Notes: a model not told the origin generated them from the sequence alone. Counted from the first letter of the stretch, positions 45,237 through 59,044 are shown. The stretch is 64,000 bases of DNA from Vitellaria paradoxa (GCA_019916065.1 CM034233.1:1798001-1862000), one strand, 5' to 3'. Translations and numbers: made by a program.

Positions 45237-47940
45237 GGACGGAAATAATACAACCTGTTATAACGTGTAGTACATCACATTGGGTAGTAAAGAAAATGTT
45301 CAGAAAATTAGTGTAGTTAATATGAGAATGTCGAACTGGGCGTGTGGAATCACAAGGAAAGATAAGAGTAAACACGCAAATAAATTTAGGAAGAAGTTGA
45401 AAATGGCACAACTGAAGACAAATGCAAAACATTCATTTGAGATTGTATGGTACTTGTGAGATCAAATGATGTGCTATTAGGAGTGATTGAGATAAAAGTT
45501 TTGGGCGCGCGCGCGCGCGTGTGTGGGGGGTTGAGTAGTATCAGTAATAAAAATGATATTAAAAAAAATCATAAATATTGTTAGCATTTTCCCCTCTCTC
45601 TCTCTCTCTCTTTCTTCTTGATTGAATCCTCAAATTTCAGTCATAAAAAAATACAATTATCTGGTAAATGAACTAGCTATTGAATTTCTAGCCGATTTAC
45701 TAGATTTTTTTTTTTTTTTTTTTTTTGGCTGGGTTTGTAAGTATAATTTACTAGATTCCCCTTCAACAAAATTCAGTCATGAATTAAAAATTTTTATTCA
45801 CAGCCCAATCAATGTTGCTTGTTTTGCGAATAAAAGGCTTGGGCTTTGCTTTAGCTGCTAGTGCTAGCTAAAAGTAAAATTTTTTTTTAAACAACTTTGG
45901 TTATTAGCATTATTGTCCTTCCTTTATGACAGGGGTACTTTGTGCAAGAAGAGAATTAAAAAAGGAATCAAACATTCAATATCACCTTTAGATTTAAAGC
46001 CTAAACACTAAATTTGGACCATGGTCGCCAACGGAGATGGGTATGTTGTTTAAAAGCCCATATGCAGTTGAAATTTAGAAGTGTGCAAAAGCTCGTTGGG
46101 GGGAAGCCAACATTTGTAGCTTGGGTCTATGGCAATGAAACGAGCCCAACAGCACTTGGGTAGTCCAACAAACGAAACAGGTTACCAGTCTGGGTCATTG
46201 CTGACTTCAGTTTGGAAGGGGAAGCCATAGTTGGATGGAGTTGCTACTAAGAACGGGCCGGGCGTGAATGATGCTTTCAGATTACTAGCTCTGTTTTGGT
46301 GATTTTGAAACTATCATGTCAAATTACTTAAAATTTATAATGAAATCTCTATTTAAATTAATGAAGTTATATTTGAACCATTCCCCTCAAGTAAATAACT
46401 CTCAAAAACTACTTTTTTGTTTATGTAATTTCCTACTTAACCGCCATTGATTATTTAGATTTTACACGTGTCGCGTGTGCAATCATCTAATATCAAATGT
46501 CAAATAGGGGGTTTCCTTTGGGGGTTAGAAGCAGAACTATCCATCTGTTCAATGAAGGCCTAGCTGTTGCCGTTGATTTAGCTGGACCACAACAGCAAGT
46601 AGATAACCCCACAACTTTTTCCAGGTTTGATTTCTAGAGGGATCCCACCAAGTTGGTAGGTATTGCCAGATGATCCCATCAGAGAGATTGATTTGTCAAA
46701 ACATAGGCATTCTCTTCTGTCTATAAGACACAACTCAGCATACATATAATAGAGAAAGCAATCAATCCTTTTTCAAAATGTTGGGTTGTCTTCAGTCTCT
46801 GCTGTGCCCCTGAAGCCTCCTGCATGACAGGTTCTGTTTTTATGTCTCAACGTTTCCCCAAAGAAAAGGGCAAACAATTTTCCATGTTATGGGTTGGAAG
46901 AAAGTCTTCACCAGAAAAAAATATGGGTTTGGTTGGTTAAATCACATGATTTGCCGCAAATGCTTTTGACTCTTCAACAAATTGAAGACTTGATAAGGCA
47001 ATTTGAATGATCCACAGTTGTCAATGGTCTCTTTCAATTTCTGTGAATTTTAAACTGAAAATTCTATACCTGAATTATCACACCCCCCCCCCCTCCGGGG
47101 GGAAGGGGTGGAATTAGGAGCTTCAAATAATTTTCACGCGTCTCTTGAAAATGAAAATCTAATAAAATTTTATTATCACTTTCTCATATATATATATCTA
47201 TATATATTATGTTAAGAAAAATGATATTCCTCCAAAAAAATATCACGTGAAAAGACCACCAAAATGACGTGACAATGTTATACTAATAAATATTTATTTT
47301 AATGAATTTTTATTTTTACATTAATTGACACACAAGTGTTTTAAATTATTTAATATTTATTCAACTTTTTTTTTTTTAAGGAGGGGAGGGAGGGGTTGGG
47401 TGTTACTGTAGCACTACTCTTATTATAGTAATTAAAATTATATGTAAAATGTTACTGGATATATTTTTATTCTTTTTAATAATTGAACTGGTAGGAAGTA
47501 ATATCAACCGTCAATGAGTTCAGGATAAGAAATACATTGAAATGTTTTGGCAATCAAAATTTCTTAAAAAACTTAAGATATATATAATATAATATAATAA
47601 TAATATTAACATTATTAATTGATAAGCAATTAAAAGTCTAAAATTCTAAGGGGAAAAGTCAAACAAATATAAGAAACTTTCCTAAAGGCGCGCATTTAAT
47701 ACGTTATGGATCTATCATTTTGTTGGGCCATCAGCCTATTGCCGACCATTAGCCCATGTGAACCCAATAGCCCCCACGTGAATGTTGTAATTTTCAAAAC
47801 CAACATTAGAATGTTCTAAAATTTTCTTGCCTAAATCAAGTATTATAAATTCTGTACGTATATTATATATATATATATGTGCGGTGGTTAAAAAATAAAA
47901 ATGTGATGTTACTGATTTTACCATGTTGAGAATATTTTGT
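45237..47940. other. Intergenic; simple repeats, no supported gene
   Basis: Contains an alternating (GC)n(GT)n run at 45505..45525, a (CT)n run at about 45594-45611, and (TA)n runs near 47189 and 47863. At 46725-46760 there is a TATA-like word followed by a short ATG frame of 11 codons (46778). No protein family or RNA was recognised. Confidence 0.5.
45505..45530. repeat. Alternating purine-pyrimidine tract (GC)n(GT)n followed by G6
   Basis: About 21 bases of strict GC/GT alternation followed by a G run. This composition favours Z-DNA in vitro. Confidence 0.85.
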
Positions 47941-48143
47941 TCTGTTTGGTTAGGTGTGAGTGGACGGAAGAAGAGAGAGGAAGGGAAGATCCACTTTGGT
48001 CCTTTTACCGATCCATAAGGATAGGAGAAGTTTGTTTGGTTGAAGATGGAAATTAAATAAAGGAAAAATCCAAATTTATTATTTTCCAATTTTGCTTTAC
48101 CATTCAATCCAAGTTTCACAAAAAAGCGAAATTGTTTTTTTAA

Positions 48144-49071
48144 AGTGTTGTTTGATAAATTATTTATTTATTTATTTTTTGTTTATAACTTTAAAATTTT
48201 ACAAACTAGCAATAGAAACATATTTATTAAATTTGTTTATATTTTTTTTAAAAAAATAAAAATTTAAATAAAAAACGTAAAAAAAGAAGATTTTTTCACT
48301 CTGTTTTTTTTTCTATTACAAATATTTTATCAATTCTAATACTTTATTCATTTTTTACGTTATATTAAAATAAATTATTTTATTTAAATATTTTATTAAA
48401 CTAAAATTATTAATATAATTAAATTAAATTAATTTAATTAATATGTAATATATATTATTAATTTATTTCTAATAAACAATTAAATTAAATTAATTAATAT
48501 GAAATATATATTATTAAATTATTTTAAAAATAATAAAATAAAATATATTAATTTAATTTAATAATAATTCAATTAATATATATTTTTTATTAAATTATTT
48601 TGAATAAATATTATAATTAAATTATTTGATTTAATAATTAATTTAATTAGTATGAATTATATTTTATTAAATTATTTTTAATGAATATCATAGCTTAATT
48701 AATTAATTAATTAATTTAATATGAATTATATTTTATTAAATTATTTTTGATAAATAATATAATTAAATTATAATTAATATATTTTATATTTACTAGATTG
48801 AATGATATAATATTTATATTTTATTTAATTAATTTAAATAAATAATATAATTAAATTAAATTAATATAAAATATATTTATTAAATTTTATTAATTTTAAA
48901 ACTAATAAATTAAATATTTTATGAAAATAAAAAATTAATAATTGTAAACAAAATTATATTTCCAAATACAGTTTAAGTTTTCATTTAAAAAAAATACAAT
49001 AATAGAAAGTAAAAAAATAAAAAATATAAACATATAAATATATAAAAAAATTAATTTTACCAAACAACCCC
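48144..49071. mobile_element. Tourist/Harbinger-like MITE with TAA target duplication
   Basis: The left end reads AGTGTTGTTTGATAAATT. The reverse complement of the right end reads GGGGTTGTTTGGTAAAATT. TAA precedes the left end (48141..48143) and follows the right end (49072..49074), the 3-bp duplication of the PIF/Harbinger group. The interior is nearly pure A/T with no coding region. Confidence 0.7.
48366..48900. repeat. Degenerate AT minisatellite inside the MITE
   Basis: Units of roughly 70-80 bases recur, recognisable by ATGAATTATATTTTATTAAA and TTATTTTTAATGAATAT followed by TTAATTAATTTAAT words. At least five diverged units are visible by eye. Confidence 0.6.
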
Positions 49072-49273
49072 TAAATGTCCACTAAGATTCTCTCATTTTT
49101 CTCCGCGGGTTCTTCCGCTAAATTTCGCGGCTAAAAGTTGGCTGAACCCTCGCCTATTTCTCATCTTAACCCTTCCACCTCACTTTCCTTCTCGAGCAAA
49201 GGAAAAAGGGCAATTTTCCTCCTCGTCCATGCCTTCCTTCCATCCAATCTTCCACCCAACCAAATGCACGCTT

Positions 49274-52200
49274 AAAATTTTCATTTATTTCAATACAAAA
49301 TATTTTTGGAGAAAATATATTTATTTATATTTCAAGAAATTTGTTTTAAAAACATAAATAAAAATATTTTTTAAAAAAATTACATTGAGAAAAAAAAATC
49401 CTAAATGACTTTAGAGTTGCTAGCATCATAAAAGATGTATTTACATCAAAAAAATTGGCACTGTTTTGAGTTAAAAAAATATAAAATTTTACAAATTTTT
49501 ATAAACACAAATTACGAAATTGTTAAATTTAAATTTTTTTTATTCACTGTACAAAGTAAGAGACACTAACTTTTACAAATTTATAAAACTCTAAACTTAT
49601 CCATTGTGTCTCAAGTGAATGATGTAAAATAATCTATTTAATCAATCTAAGCAATTGAATATATATTTATATATATGTATGTATACACAGTAGTTGAGCG
49701 AGTAAAAATACTTTTTTTTTTTAAATGGTGCTTTAATATTCCATTATGATGACCCTGATGGGACTACATCATCGAGCTTTGTTTTTGTTTTTTTTTTTCT
49801 GATCTTTCTCATATGGTTATTAAATTTGTAGTTGCATAAAGTTTTTTCAACATAATTAATTAAATAAAAAGGTCGAAAATTAATAATAATAATTAAAAAA
49901 AAAAACAACAAGAAAGAAAGAAAGAAAGAAGTGGTTGGGTGGTTGTTCCCCCTTAATGCAACCTCATGTTGGGAGTGATGCAGACTCCCCACTTTGAAGT
50001 TCCATGTCCACATTTCCAATTTTATATTTTACGGTAAACAACAGCTAGCTAGCTTTGCCCAATTAATTGAGGGGGCCATAGCCCTCTTTTATTCGTACTT
50101 CACAACGTGTTAGGTATCCTACTACTGCGTGCCATGTCAACGGCAACATTGGAACATGCATATGGTGCGTTTATGATTAGATTTTTAATTTGAAAAAATG
50201 GATTAAAAATTAACATTTGACAATATTTGTGGGATGTTATTTATTAAGAGTTAATAAAAATATGAAATATAATAATATTTAATAATTTTTAATGTACTAC
50301 TCTGTTAAAGTACGAGATATTATTATCAAGGAGTCTCAAATTTTTTTAAAAAAATTTAAAAAACTTCAAAAATTTTTAATTTCCTTTAATTAAATTTCGT
50401 CATATGTTAATTTTACATTATTTCAACTTTAACTTTTATTTTTTTAAACTTTTTTGAAATTTTAAAAGACTCCAAGAACTACAGTAGATAAAAGCATTGC
50501 AAGAATTACAGTGTAAAAATGAAGAGTTGAGACGCGATCTTAATTTTTTTCAGATGATTTAATTGTTCTGATTTAACTCGATTGTCTCCAAATGATTTAA
50601 TGGTACAAATCGCCTAATAATTTAGTCAACTGAATCTCAATCCTTCATTTTGCAACTTTGCAGTGCATTTATTCTCTGCAACTCCTACAATCCAACTCGA
50701 AACGTCCCCTATGTATGTATTTATGGGTTTTAGGGGTGCAGTGCATACAAGACTTGAAAGATTAGGATATAATCAAGATTTATTGATTTTATCAAATAGT
50801 ATTTATTATAATATTTATTAATTTAATCAAACACATCTTGATTACATTCTGACTATTCATTTTTTATACAATATCTCCCCGGGTTCATTTTCCTTTGAAA
50901 TCTTGTATTTATTAGCGCTTGATGACGAATCCGGATATTTGTTAACAGGCCACTTAAAAAAAATTTTATATGTCGTGCTAATCACGTCGTCCTCCTGTGG
51001 TCCTCATAATTAAACCTCCAGCTGCATTCGGGCAATTACATGTAATAATTACTTACTGCTCCCAGGAGTAAAACGGCTTTAATTAAGTTTCTCCGTTGGA
51101 ACTAACCATATTCCAATCACCAATGCTAATTAATTAAGTTGATGATCAAGGAATGTCTTAAACTACAAGCTAAAGATATCATTGCACAACGGAACTGATA
51201 AAAGCTAAAATCCCCTACAATAATTGCTCTATATTGGGAACTACAAGGACACCATAATTACAATTTCCATTCACTTTTCTTTGGAGAACTCTTTGTTTTA
51301 TGCAGTAAGTGCCGCAATATTTATTATTGCACCAACCCACGCACTTTTAACTAATATATATATATATATAATTATCGCTGGCATTTGAAAAAACCCTAAT
51401 TGACCCTTCCCTACAGACACCATAATTAGGGTTCCATTCACTGTTCCAATGCACAATCTTCATAACCCAGATTGGTTTATCAATAATTATTGCTCTGGAC
51501 CAATATACATATCTATATCTATATAATATATTGGAAAATGCAACTCTATCACAATAATTAACGAGAAAGAGTTGACAAAATGATGTCAACCAGATATTTT
51601 TTAAATTAAGCTATATTTAGATGGATGTTTTCAATTAAACACACAAGAGTTTACATATTTTTTGTAATTTTTTTCTAATAATAGTTTTCATAATATAGCA
51701 TTAATTACCTGCAATAAGATGATACTATAGTAGAAAATTTTGACAGAATAAGATGATGCAGTACCTTTTAATGAAAGCATCTTGGTATCTATGTTCGCAC
51801 TATCAATGTAAAATTGCTGTTAAGAACTTACAAATTATTCTTACACATGATAATATCGATCATTCAATATCGTTCATATTTGTGTGTGTGTGTATATTCT
51901 TGTATATATGTGCGTGTGGTTATTGATGGCGGCCTTTGTCTCCCTGTGAAGAAGCCTAATGTCGGAGATAGTTTAGACACTTGGCCAACATTGGGCCGCA
52001 CCTCATTTAATGTAACCAGTCGGGGTCCCCATCCACGGAAGAACCTATGATGGGCTGGTCATCAACGTGGATCATTCATTGATTGTTAGGTTATGAACTT
52101 GCTTTGGTTCAAACTTGCGCAGCTGCATCAAACATTTACTGCCCCTGTCGTTTGTATGTTCCTTTCAATATTTCGTGGACGGATATATATATATATATAT

Positions 52201-53100
52201 ATAGTTTCCTCTCTAGTTTGGAAATGGAAACTCTAATCCCTCTCGCAATCGAGAGGTTGGTTTCAACTTTCAATGTCATTTTCAATGTCTCATCTCCATT
52301 GAAGGAAAATGACATTGGATTTTTTTTGGGGGGGGGGGGGGGGGAGGAAAATGTTTACTCTTGATTTATTATAATTCAAGATTTATTACTTTTATTTGAA
52401 CATTGCAGTTTTCATAGTGAAAGATCCATTGCAATTTCGGAGATGTAATCAAGGTAAATTTAATTGAATTAATAAATATTATAATAAATATTATTTGGTA
52501 AAATTAATAAATTTTGATTATATCCTAACACTTGATTTGAACATTGTAATTTTTACTGTGGAACCCCTTGTAATTCCCTAACAGTAGGTTGGAGACCATT
52601 GGATTAAAATTTAAGAGTACATATGCATTTACGCATTTTTAAAGTTAAAAAAATGTAAATGCATGATGTTAGTCTCTCATTTTTAATGACGTTCTAGTAT
52701 AATTTTCAATAAAAATGAAATACAACAATATCAATCTTTAGAATTGTAAAATATTATCGTCAATTAAAGACAATTGCATCGATTCCCGTTAAGAAATTCT
52801 TTAAATCAATAGAGTTAATAGTAATTTTTGAAATTTTCTGGCCACTCCAAATTAACGTTTTATGATGGAAAATGTAACACAATGATTTTTTATATTTGGA
52901 GAATTGTTATAAAAATTTTCTAAAATAGTGATAAGTGAGTGGATATATTGATGTAAACCTATTTTTCATTCTTTCTCTATTTTAAAATATATAATGAATA
53001 GATCAAATAACAGAAGTGAATGATCTTACTATTTAAGTAGATGCACATAAGAAATAACATGAATGCACATAATATATAGAATAATTTCAGTGAGGCGAAA

Positions 53101-53141
<41 letters not shown>

Positions 53142-53185
53142 AAAAATTCAAAAAAAATGAAAACAAAATTAAGCGTGATGGGTTC
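49274..53185. other. Intergenic, AT-rich, gene-free
   Basis: No supported gene. Contains the MITE at 49462, (GAAA)n near 49912-49930, (TA)n near 51354-51370 and 52180-52202, a G16 run near 52329-52344, and (TA)n(TG)n at 53101-53141. Frames such as 51814..52050 are short and featureless. Confidence 0.55.
49462..49600. mobile_element. Small palindromic MITE, GTTTGGAGTT family (copy 4)
   Basis: Ends CTGTTTTGAGTT and AAACTCTAAACTTA. The core words AAATTACGAAATTGTTAAA and TTATTCACTGTACAAAGT match the copy at 19140. Confidence 0.55.
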
Positions 53186-54272
53186 AGGGGTGGCTCAAGC
53201 ATAAAATAATCAAAGCCACCGCTTTGGGCCCCAAATTTTGAGGGTCCCCAATTTTGTAAAATCTTTTATACTATAGTTAAATTTTAACATATTTTGAATA
53301 TATTTGTACCATACGTTTTGTATAATAAAAGTCTAATCTGAATTAAAAAAAAAAGTTTACAAGAAAAAAAATGTAAAAAGTTTCAAACTAAATGAAAAAA
53401 AAATGATCATAAGAAGTCCCAATATAAATGAGAAAAAATCACAAGAAAAAAAAAAAGGAATGCATCAATCTAAATGAGGAAATGGCTCGTAAGGGAAGGG
53501 AAAAAAAATAGCCTCTACATAAATGAAAAGAATAATATATTCAAGGAAGGAATATCAAAAGTCTTATAAGGAAGGAAGATCAAAAGTTTTATAGATCAAA
53601 AATTTTATAAAACCATATCTAACATGTAGAAATTCAACCCTAATACACTCTCTCTCCTTCTCTACCTCTCAGCCTCTCTCTCTCTCCCTCTCTCTCTCAA
53701 TCTCTCTCAAAGTTTAAACTTTGAAGCTAAAAAATATATTGGTAAAGTTTATAATTGCAACATCAATCAAATGAATTTTTGAGGTAATGTTTTAAAAAAA
53801 ATTTATAAATTAATTTTTGTTTTATTTTTTTTTTAACATAGAGCAGTAATTTGATTTTTTTTTTCTTTTTCAACATATGACTTTCAGACGACTTTTCATC
53901 AATCAACGAAGACTTGTCGTCGATAACAAATCATTAGTTTTGTCAATGCTCAGATTTGCTCGAAGAATGTATAGCCCTTTTTTTTTTCTTTCTTCTTCTT
54001 TTTTTTTTTTTTTTTTCCTTTAAGACTTATTTGTTTAGTTTTATTCCTGTAACTCTATTTAAGAGATATTTCACGATTAATTTTGGTGTGACTTTCTTTG
54101 GTGGAAATCTAATTTGGGGAATATTGTGAAGAAAATATTGTTTGATTTCTGTAAAGTAGAATATTTGTAAAGTAGCATATATGGTGGGCACATCACAATT
54201 TTTTTTTTTTAAATTTAAAGACCTCATTTGTGGTTGTTATTTTAAGCCTCAAAGCACCTTGAACCGGCCCTG
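53186..54272. mobile_element. Non-autonomous hAT-like element
   Basis: The left end reads CAGGGGTGGCTCAAGC. The reverse complement of the right end reads CAGGGCCGGTTCAAGG; 12 of 16 positions agree. The flanking 8-mers GATGGGTT and AACGAGTT agree at only 5 positions, so the target duplication is weak. The 1.09-kb interior has CT-rich tracts near 53648-53710 and no transposase. Confidence 0.6.
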
Positions 54273-55715
54273 AACGAGTTAATGATATGGATGCCCATAA
54301 CTTCACAGCAACCCCACAAAGTAAAGCCTGGTTTTGTTTTGTGACATGTGTAACAAAATCAGGCCTACAACATCGTTGATCCCCCGTAGGTACGTGGCAA
54401 CCAGTTTTGGGAAACTACATTTCCTTAATCATGTCAATGAGTGGTAGTGTTTAATCCCATAATTATTAATCTTCCCCGGCATTAGTTGCTTAGTTAACAA
54501 TTGTAAACTTTATCTAAGATTATCTCTAAGCTTTAGTATTTAGTATATATATATAACCATGCAGCTTAAGCTCAATTGACCATTTTAATATTTTTCTAGA
54601 TTGGGGACGCTTTCAAGGAGATAAATTAATTAAAGAAATTCCAATATATATATATATATATATATTAGGGAATGCGTAAACCTCAAACACATATACATCT
54701 TTTTAGTAAAATATATGGAAAGGCAACACCAACACAAAGATCATTAATTAATTACTTTAATAAAATATGTCCCCGAAGTCAAAAATGGCCTAACTATATG
54801 CAAATTCTTTTCTCAATTCTTGACACATGTCCAATACAACATTCCCGGGAATCCTAAGTGGGTTTATCTCAATCGTTAACCACATGTCTTACGATAAAAT
54901 GAGCACTAGAACTAGAACCACATAAGAAACCAATTAAATCTTCAAAAAAGTGGTGACGCGTCGCACGTATTGATTCCACAAACTCCTATTTTATTTTTCA
55001 CAAAAAGCTTAAGCACGCACCTAGGGATCTTTAACTGATATTAAACAGTGTTGTCCTTTTCAAGTTATTTGAGATTACATTTTCAATTGCATGCTTAGCA
55101 ATGCAACTGAGAAAGTTAGTTTTTGTTAATTTGTATATATGTATAAATATAGGGTGCATTTGATAAAATGAGATAAGTTGTGAGTTCGTTATTGGTACAG
55201 TGAAATAAAAAGTGAATAATTTTTAGACTTTTTCAGTGTTTTTAATCGTTTTCAGAATTTTTTGTCATTCTAAACAGAGGCATAGAGTGATTAACTAAAA
55301 ATTCGAGTGAGAGGAGATCAATTCTAGATAAAAATATTCATATTTTGAGGAGACACGATAACCTTTTTTATATATAATTTAAGGTACAATAATAACAGTA
55401 CTATTTATTAATAAAATATTTAAAAATTAAAATTATATAAGAGATTTTAAAATTTTTGAGGGCCGTTAATCACAGCTCCGCCGGTATGATTATATAATTA
55501 TGTGCATATATGTGGAAGACTATTGAAGAAGATAAGCCGAGTTAATCTCATCCACTAACTATAAAGATTCCTTAGGATCAAAATTTTGGTTTTATATGAC
55601 CCTCATGAAAGGCCTCCTAACATTGCTAAGGTTATGCTATTATAATCAGTGAGTCATAAATTCGAATATTGAAATCCATCACTTTATTCTTTAAAAAAAA
55701 AAATTATGTGCATTT
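54273..55715. other. Intergenic; small stem-loop at 54324..54366
   Basis: No gene. AGCCTGGTTTTGTT (54325..54338) can pair with AACAAAATCAGGC (54352..54364), including one G-T pair. (TA)n runs lie near 54545 and 54645-54664. Confidence 0.45.
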
Positions 55716-56020
55716 GGGGGCGTTTGATAGGAAAATTTTTAGCAAAAAACTATCAACTTTAGATTTTTGAATGTTTGGTAAACCACCAATTTTTATTACT
55801 TTTCTATTCTGTTACATTAATTTTTTAACTCAAAAGTTACTAAAAGTTATCAAAAGTTACTAAAAATGCCCAAACTTAGTAAAAATTTTACTAAATACTC
55901 AAAAGTTGTAAAAAATTCTTAAAAATTATTATTTACTTCACTAAACATATCAAAAATTACAACTAATAACTTTTGACAAAAAATATAAAAAATTATTAAA
56001 AATTATGCCTCCAAACCCCC
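55716..56020. mobile_element. MITE with GGGGG..GTTTG termini
   Basis: The left end reads GGGGGCGTTTGATAGG. The reverse complement of the right end reads GGGGGTTTGGAGGCAT. The interior repeats CAAAAGTTACTAAAAGTTAT-type words several times. Non-coding. Confidence 0.55.
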
Positions 56021-57791
56021 TCGATCTTCCTAAATTTTACAACATAGAAGTCTTATATACTGAATTATCTTTATATTCAAATATAAAAACTCTAAGTGCG
56101 TTAAAAAAATAGTTCGCTTATGGAATTTGTTGTGAGCAGGAGACTAAAATTTAATCCTCCTTTATCCAACTAAAGGCTATGGTTTAAAGTTCAAACATTG
56201 AAAAAAAAAAGGGAAAGCCCTTGACGGGGAGTTGTCGATGAAGTTCCCCCTTTGTGCGTGTTGATAGGTGCAATACTTTGTTATTTGAAGGCATGGCTTT
56301 CTGTCAATTTCAAGGAAACCTTTTTCTTTCCCTTTTAGCCATACAATGCTATCACAATTAAACCACCAGAAAGAACCAGTGAACCATCGCCACCATTCCA
56401 CGAGCCCAAAGGCTTGAAATATAAAAAATTAAATTCAATGCAAAATTAAGACAGAAAATGACCGGTCTTCATTTGAAAGACTCGAAGCAGCTCAGAAGTC
56501 TGTTCCGTCTTAAATTAATTAATTAATTAATTGAAAAGATTTGTCATCACACAAACCTAAGTAGCTAGCTACGCAATATAGATTGTAGGTACTCTAATAG
56601 ATCTTTCATTAATTAGCCACAGGCCTCCTTTGTCAACCTATAGTAATCTGAAAAAACCAATATCTACTTTTTGTCACCGGACATTTTTGTCGAAATTCAA
56701 CCCTCCATACCCCGAATTATTGATTTCCGAGTCTTTGTTGGGTATAGGTACTAATCAAGAGTTAATTATTCAATACATATATATATATATATATATATAG
56801 GGACATACACACACACACAGGGATAATAAGTTGGCAAATTAAAAGCAGTCCTTGACTTGAGGCTGAAAATGCTTCTGCTTTAAGTTACATTTTTTCAATC
56901 AAAATTAAGAAGGCAAATCTCGATGCCATGAAACAAAGAGACATATTGAAAGGAAACTTTGTCTCATGCATATGTTTTGTCAATTGCCAAATTAAATGCA
57001 ACGTTATGTCAAACGAGTGGTGCTATATGCATGGGTTTTCATTTTGTGCTAGCCTTTGTCATCACACGTATCCAACCTACTAAGTTTGTGGCCTTAAAAG
57101 ACACGAATGTCACTTAATTAAGTAAGCTACGCCTTTAACTCTAGAGTTACTCTAATGGGTTAAAATCATTTACTAAAATAAAATTTTACAAATTTTAAAG
57201 TCTCGTAGCCGTTATTTTTAATGTTTGTTTCATATAATGGTATATATATAGATAAAAACGTGTGTTTTTTTTTTTTTTCCAAGTAGGGCATACTCATTTT
57301 TCCTTAACTATTTTATCTTTAGTTTCAACAATCTAATCTTATTATATTAGGTTAACTCTCAAATTGATTTGTATTACACTCTGATTGGGATAATGATTTA
57401 ATTTTATTTAGTAAGAATTTTATCAATCCTTATGTTTGGAACAAAATAAGATTTTATGAGTTGAAATCCAACTCAAAATAATAGAATTTGTTGAAAGAAT
57501 TTATTTATTTCTTAAATATTTAAGCAAGTGAACAAATTTACCTTCATATATTATATTTACTTTATATTTACTTTCCACTAAAAGAATTAACTATGATAAT
57601 CAATATAATTTAAAATTCTAAATACAAATTTTCATTCATTAAATTAAAATGATTTTTAAAAAAGAATATTTTCAACAGAGTACGAAAGTTTTATTTTCAT
57701 TGGTATTTAGCATCGGTGCCAATTTTAAAATCATGATGCACTTGGTCATTTGGGGCATGGCTATCCCAAGAGATATATATATCATATAAGT
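56021..57791. other. Intergenic, AT-rich, gene-free
   Basis: No supported gene or RNA. (TTAA)n near 56513-56532 and a long (TA)n run near 56777-56799. The 74-codon minus-strand frame at 56177..56401 has no recognisable features. Confidence 0.5.
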
Positions 57792-59044
57792 TGTTAGGAA
57801 TTTAAGATCTCCTAAATTCACCATCTTCGGATCTATCTTTGACAAAATATCAAGAAAATAGAGAAAATAATAAGAACACAAGAATTTACATGGTTAGGCA
57901 ATTTGCCTACGTCCATGAGCACTCAGAGAAAAAAATTCACTATGTGAAAAATTATTACAATCACACAATTCTTCCTTTCACACCCAAAACCCCAATACAC
58001 CCACAAATAATTGCCCCAAGCAATTTTTAACTCTCATATCACAAAAGAGAAATTTAACTAGAGTCAAAATTTGTTATACAAATTTTTAACTTTGACTTTG
58101 ACTTGTTCACTTAACCAAAGAGGAAGATGCATTTATTTATAACCTCACAAGGCCTCTATTTCTTTGTGAGAAACCGATGTGAAACTCCTAAAGGAGCCAC
58201 CACACCAACAATCTCTACATTGGCAACTTTAGTCGGTCCCACATCTAACCTTCACCTCCAGGAGATTTTGAAAACATAACTCTCTATTGTAGAGAATTAT
58301 CATGCTCTACCATAAAAATGATACACACTTAGAATAAACTAATTTCAAGCATTTCACTTCGGCACATGTCGAAAATTTTGTTGAAAAATTATGATGCAAC
58401 TCCCATGTTTGGCTTTCCTAGAAGTTCATCAGTCATCGACATAAATTTTCACCACATACCCTGCATCAATGCCAAACCAATGCCCGTGTACAAACTTATG
58501 GACCCGTTAACAACAACACATCCTCTATCATGGCAACTTTGAGGATTAGCGGCATGCCATAAGGATGTACACAATGTTAGTGACATTGTTAGTCTCTCCA
58601 TTTATTGATCTGGAGCCATTTGCTGAATCCGCTTAACCTCTTTGACAATTTTTCTTGATACGCCCAGATTGTCCACACCTCTAGCAGAACACTGCTGATA
58701 TTAGGGGTCGGCCTGCCTGCCTTGTGTAATTTTAATTGAATTAAAATATTCTTGACTTACACTTGTCACAAGGCAAATTTGATTTTCTCATCAAATTTCA
58801 CCACCTAAATCTAACAGGATTGAAACCCTACTTCCTGACATTTTTTCTTTTCCACACTTTTGCTTTGATGAATTTTATCATAAAAGTGAACAGTACTCAC
58901 TAAGTAAGTTTTCAGGAAAGATTGGAATGGTCACACTAGTCGCACTTAAAATTTGACTTTTTAGACAGAACCTCCCTAGACTTACAAGTGTCCATACTAC
59001 CACACCAAAGTTTCATTGCACCAAAGGACCAAAGCTCTAATACC
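57792..59044 (-). mobile_element. Short LTR element (TRIM-like or deletion derivative), one LTR left
   Basis: 57792..58210 has TG...CA ends (TGTTAGGAATTTAAG ... CCACACCAACA) and contains ATTTACATGGTTAGGCAATT and TTGCCTACGTCCATGAG, which I recognise from a widespread plant LTR. At 59034..59044 the minus strand reads GGTATTAGAGCTTTGG, close to the tRNA-iMet primer site. So the internal region (58211..59033, about 0.8 kb) carries no coding domain, and the LTR expected to the right of the primer site is missing. Size and lack of genes fit a TRIM; a deleted larger element is the alternative. Confidence 0.6.

Larger units (their letters stand above)
47941..49273. mobile_element. Composite element with TTTGGTT termini, host of a nested MITE
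   Basis: The left end reads TCTGTTTGGTTAGGTGTGAG and then a GGAAGAAG-rich stretch. The reverse complement of the right end reads GCGTGCATTTGGTTGGGTGG and then GGAAGG-rich. The similarity continues inward for about 60 bases. The middle is occupied by the MITE at 48144..49071. No target duplication was confirmed. Confidence 0.5.

Noticed and set aside
47736..48119. 127-codon minus-strand frame
   Set aside because: It spans the border of a transposable element and is rich in low-complexity residues; no recognisable domain.
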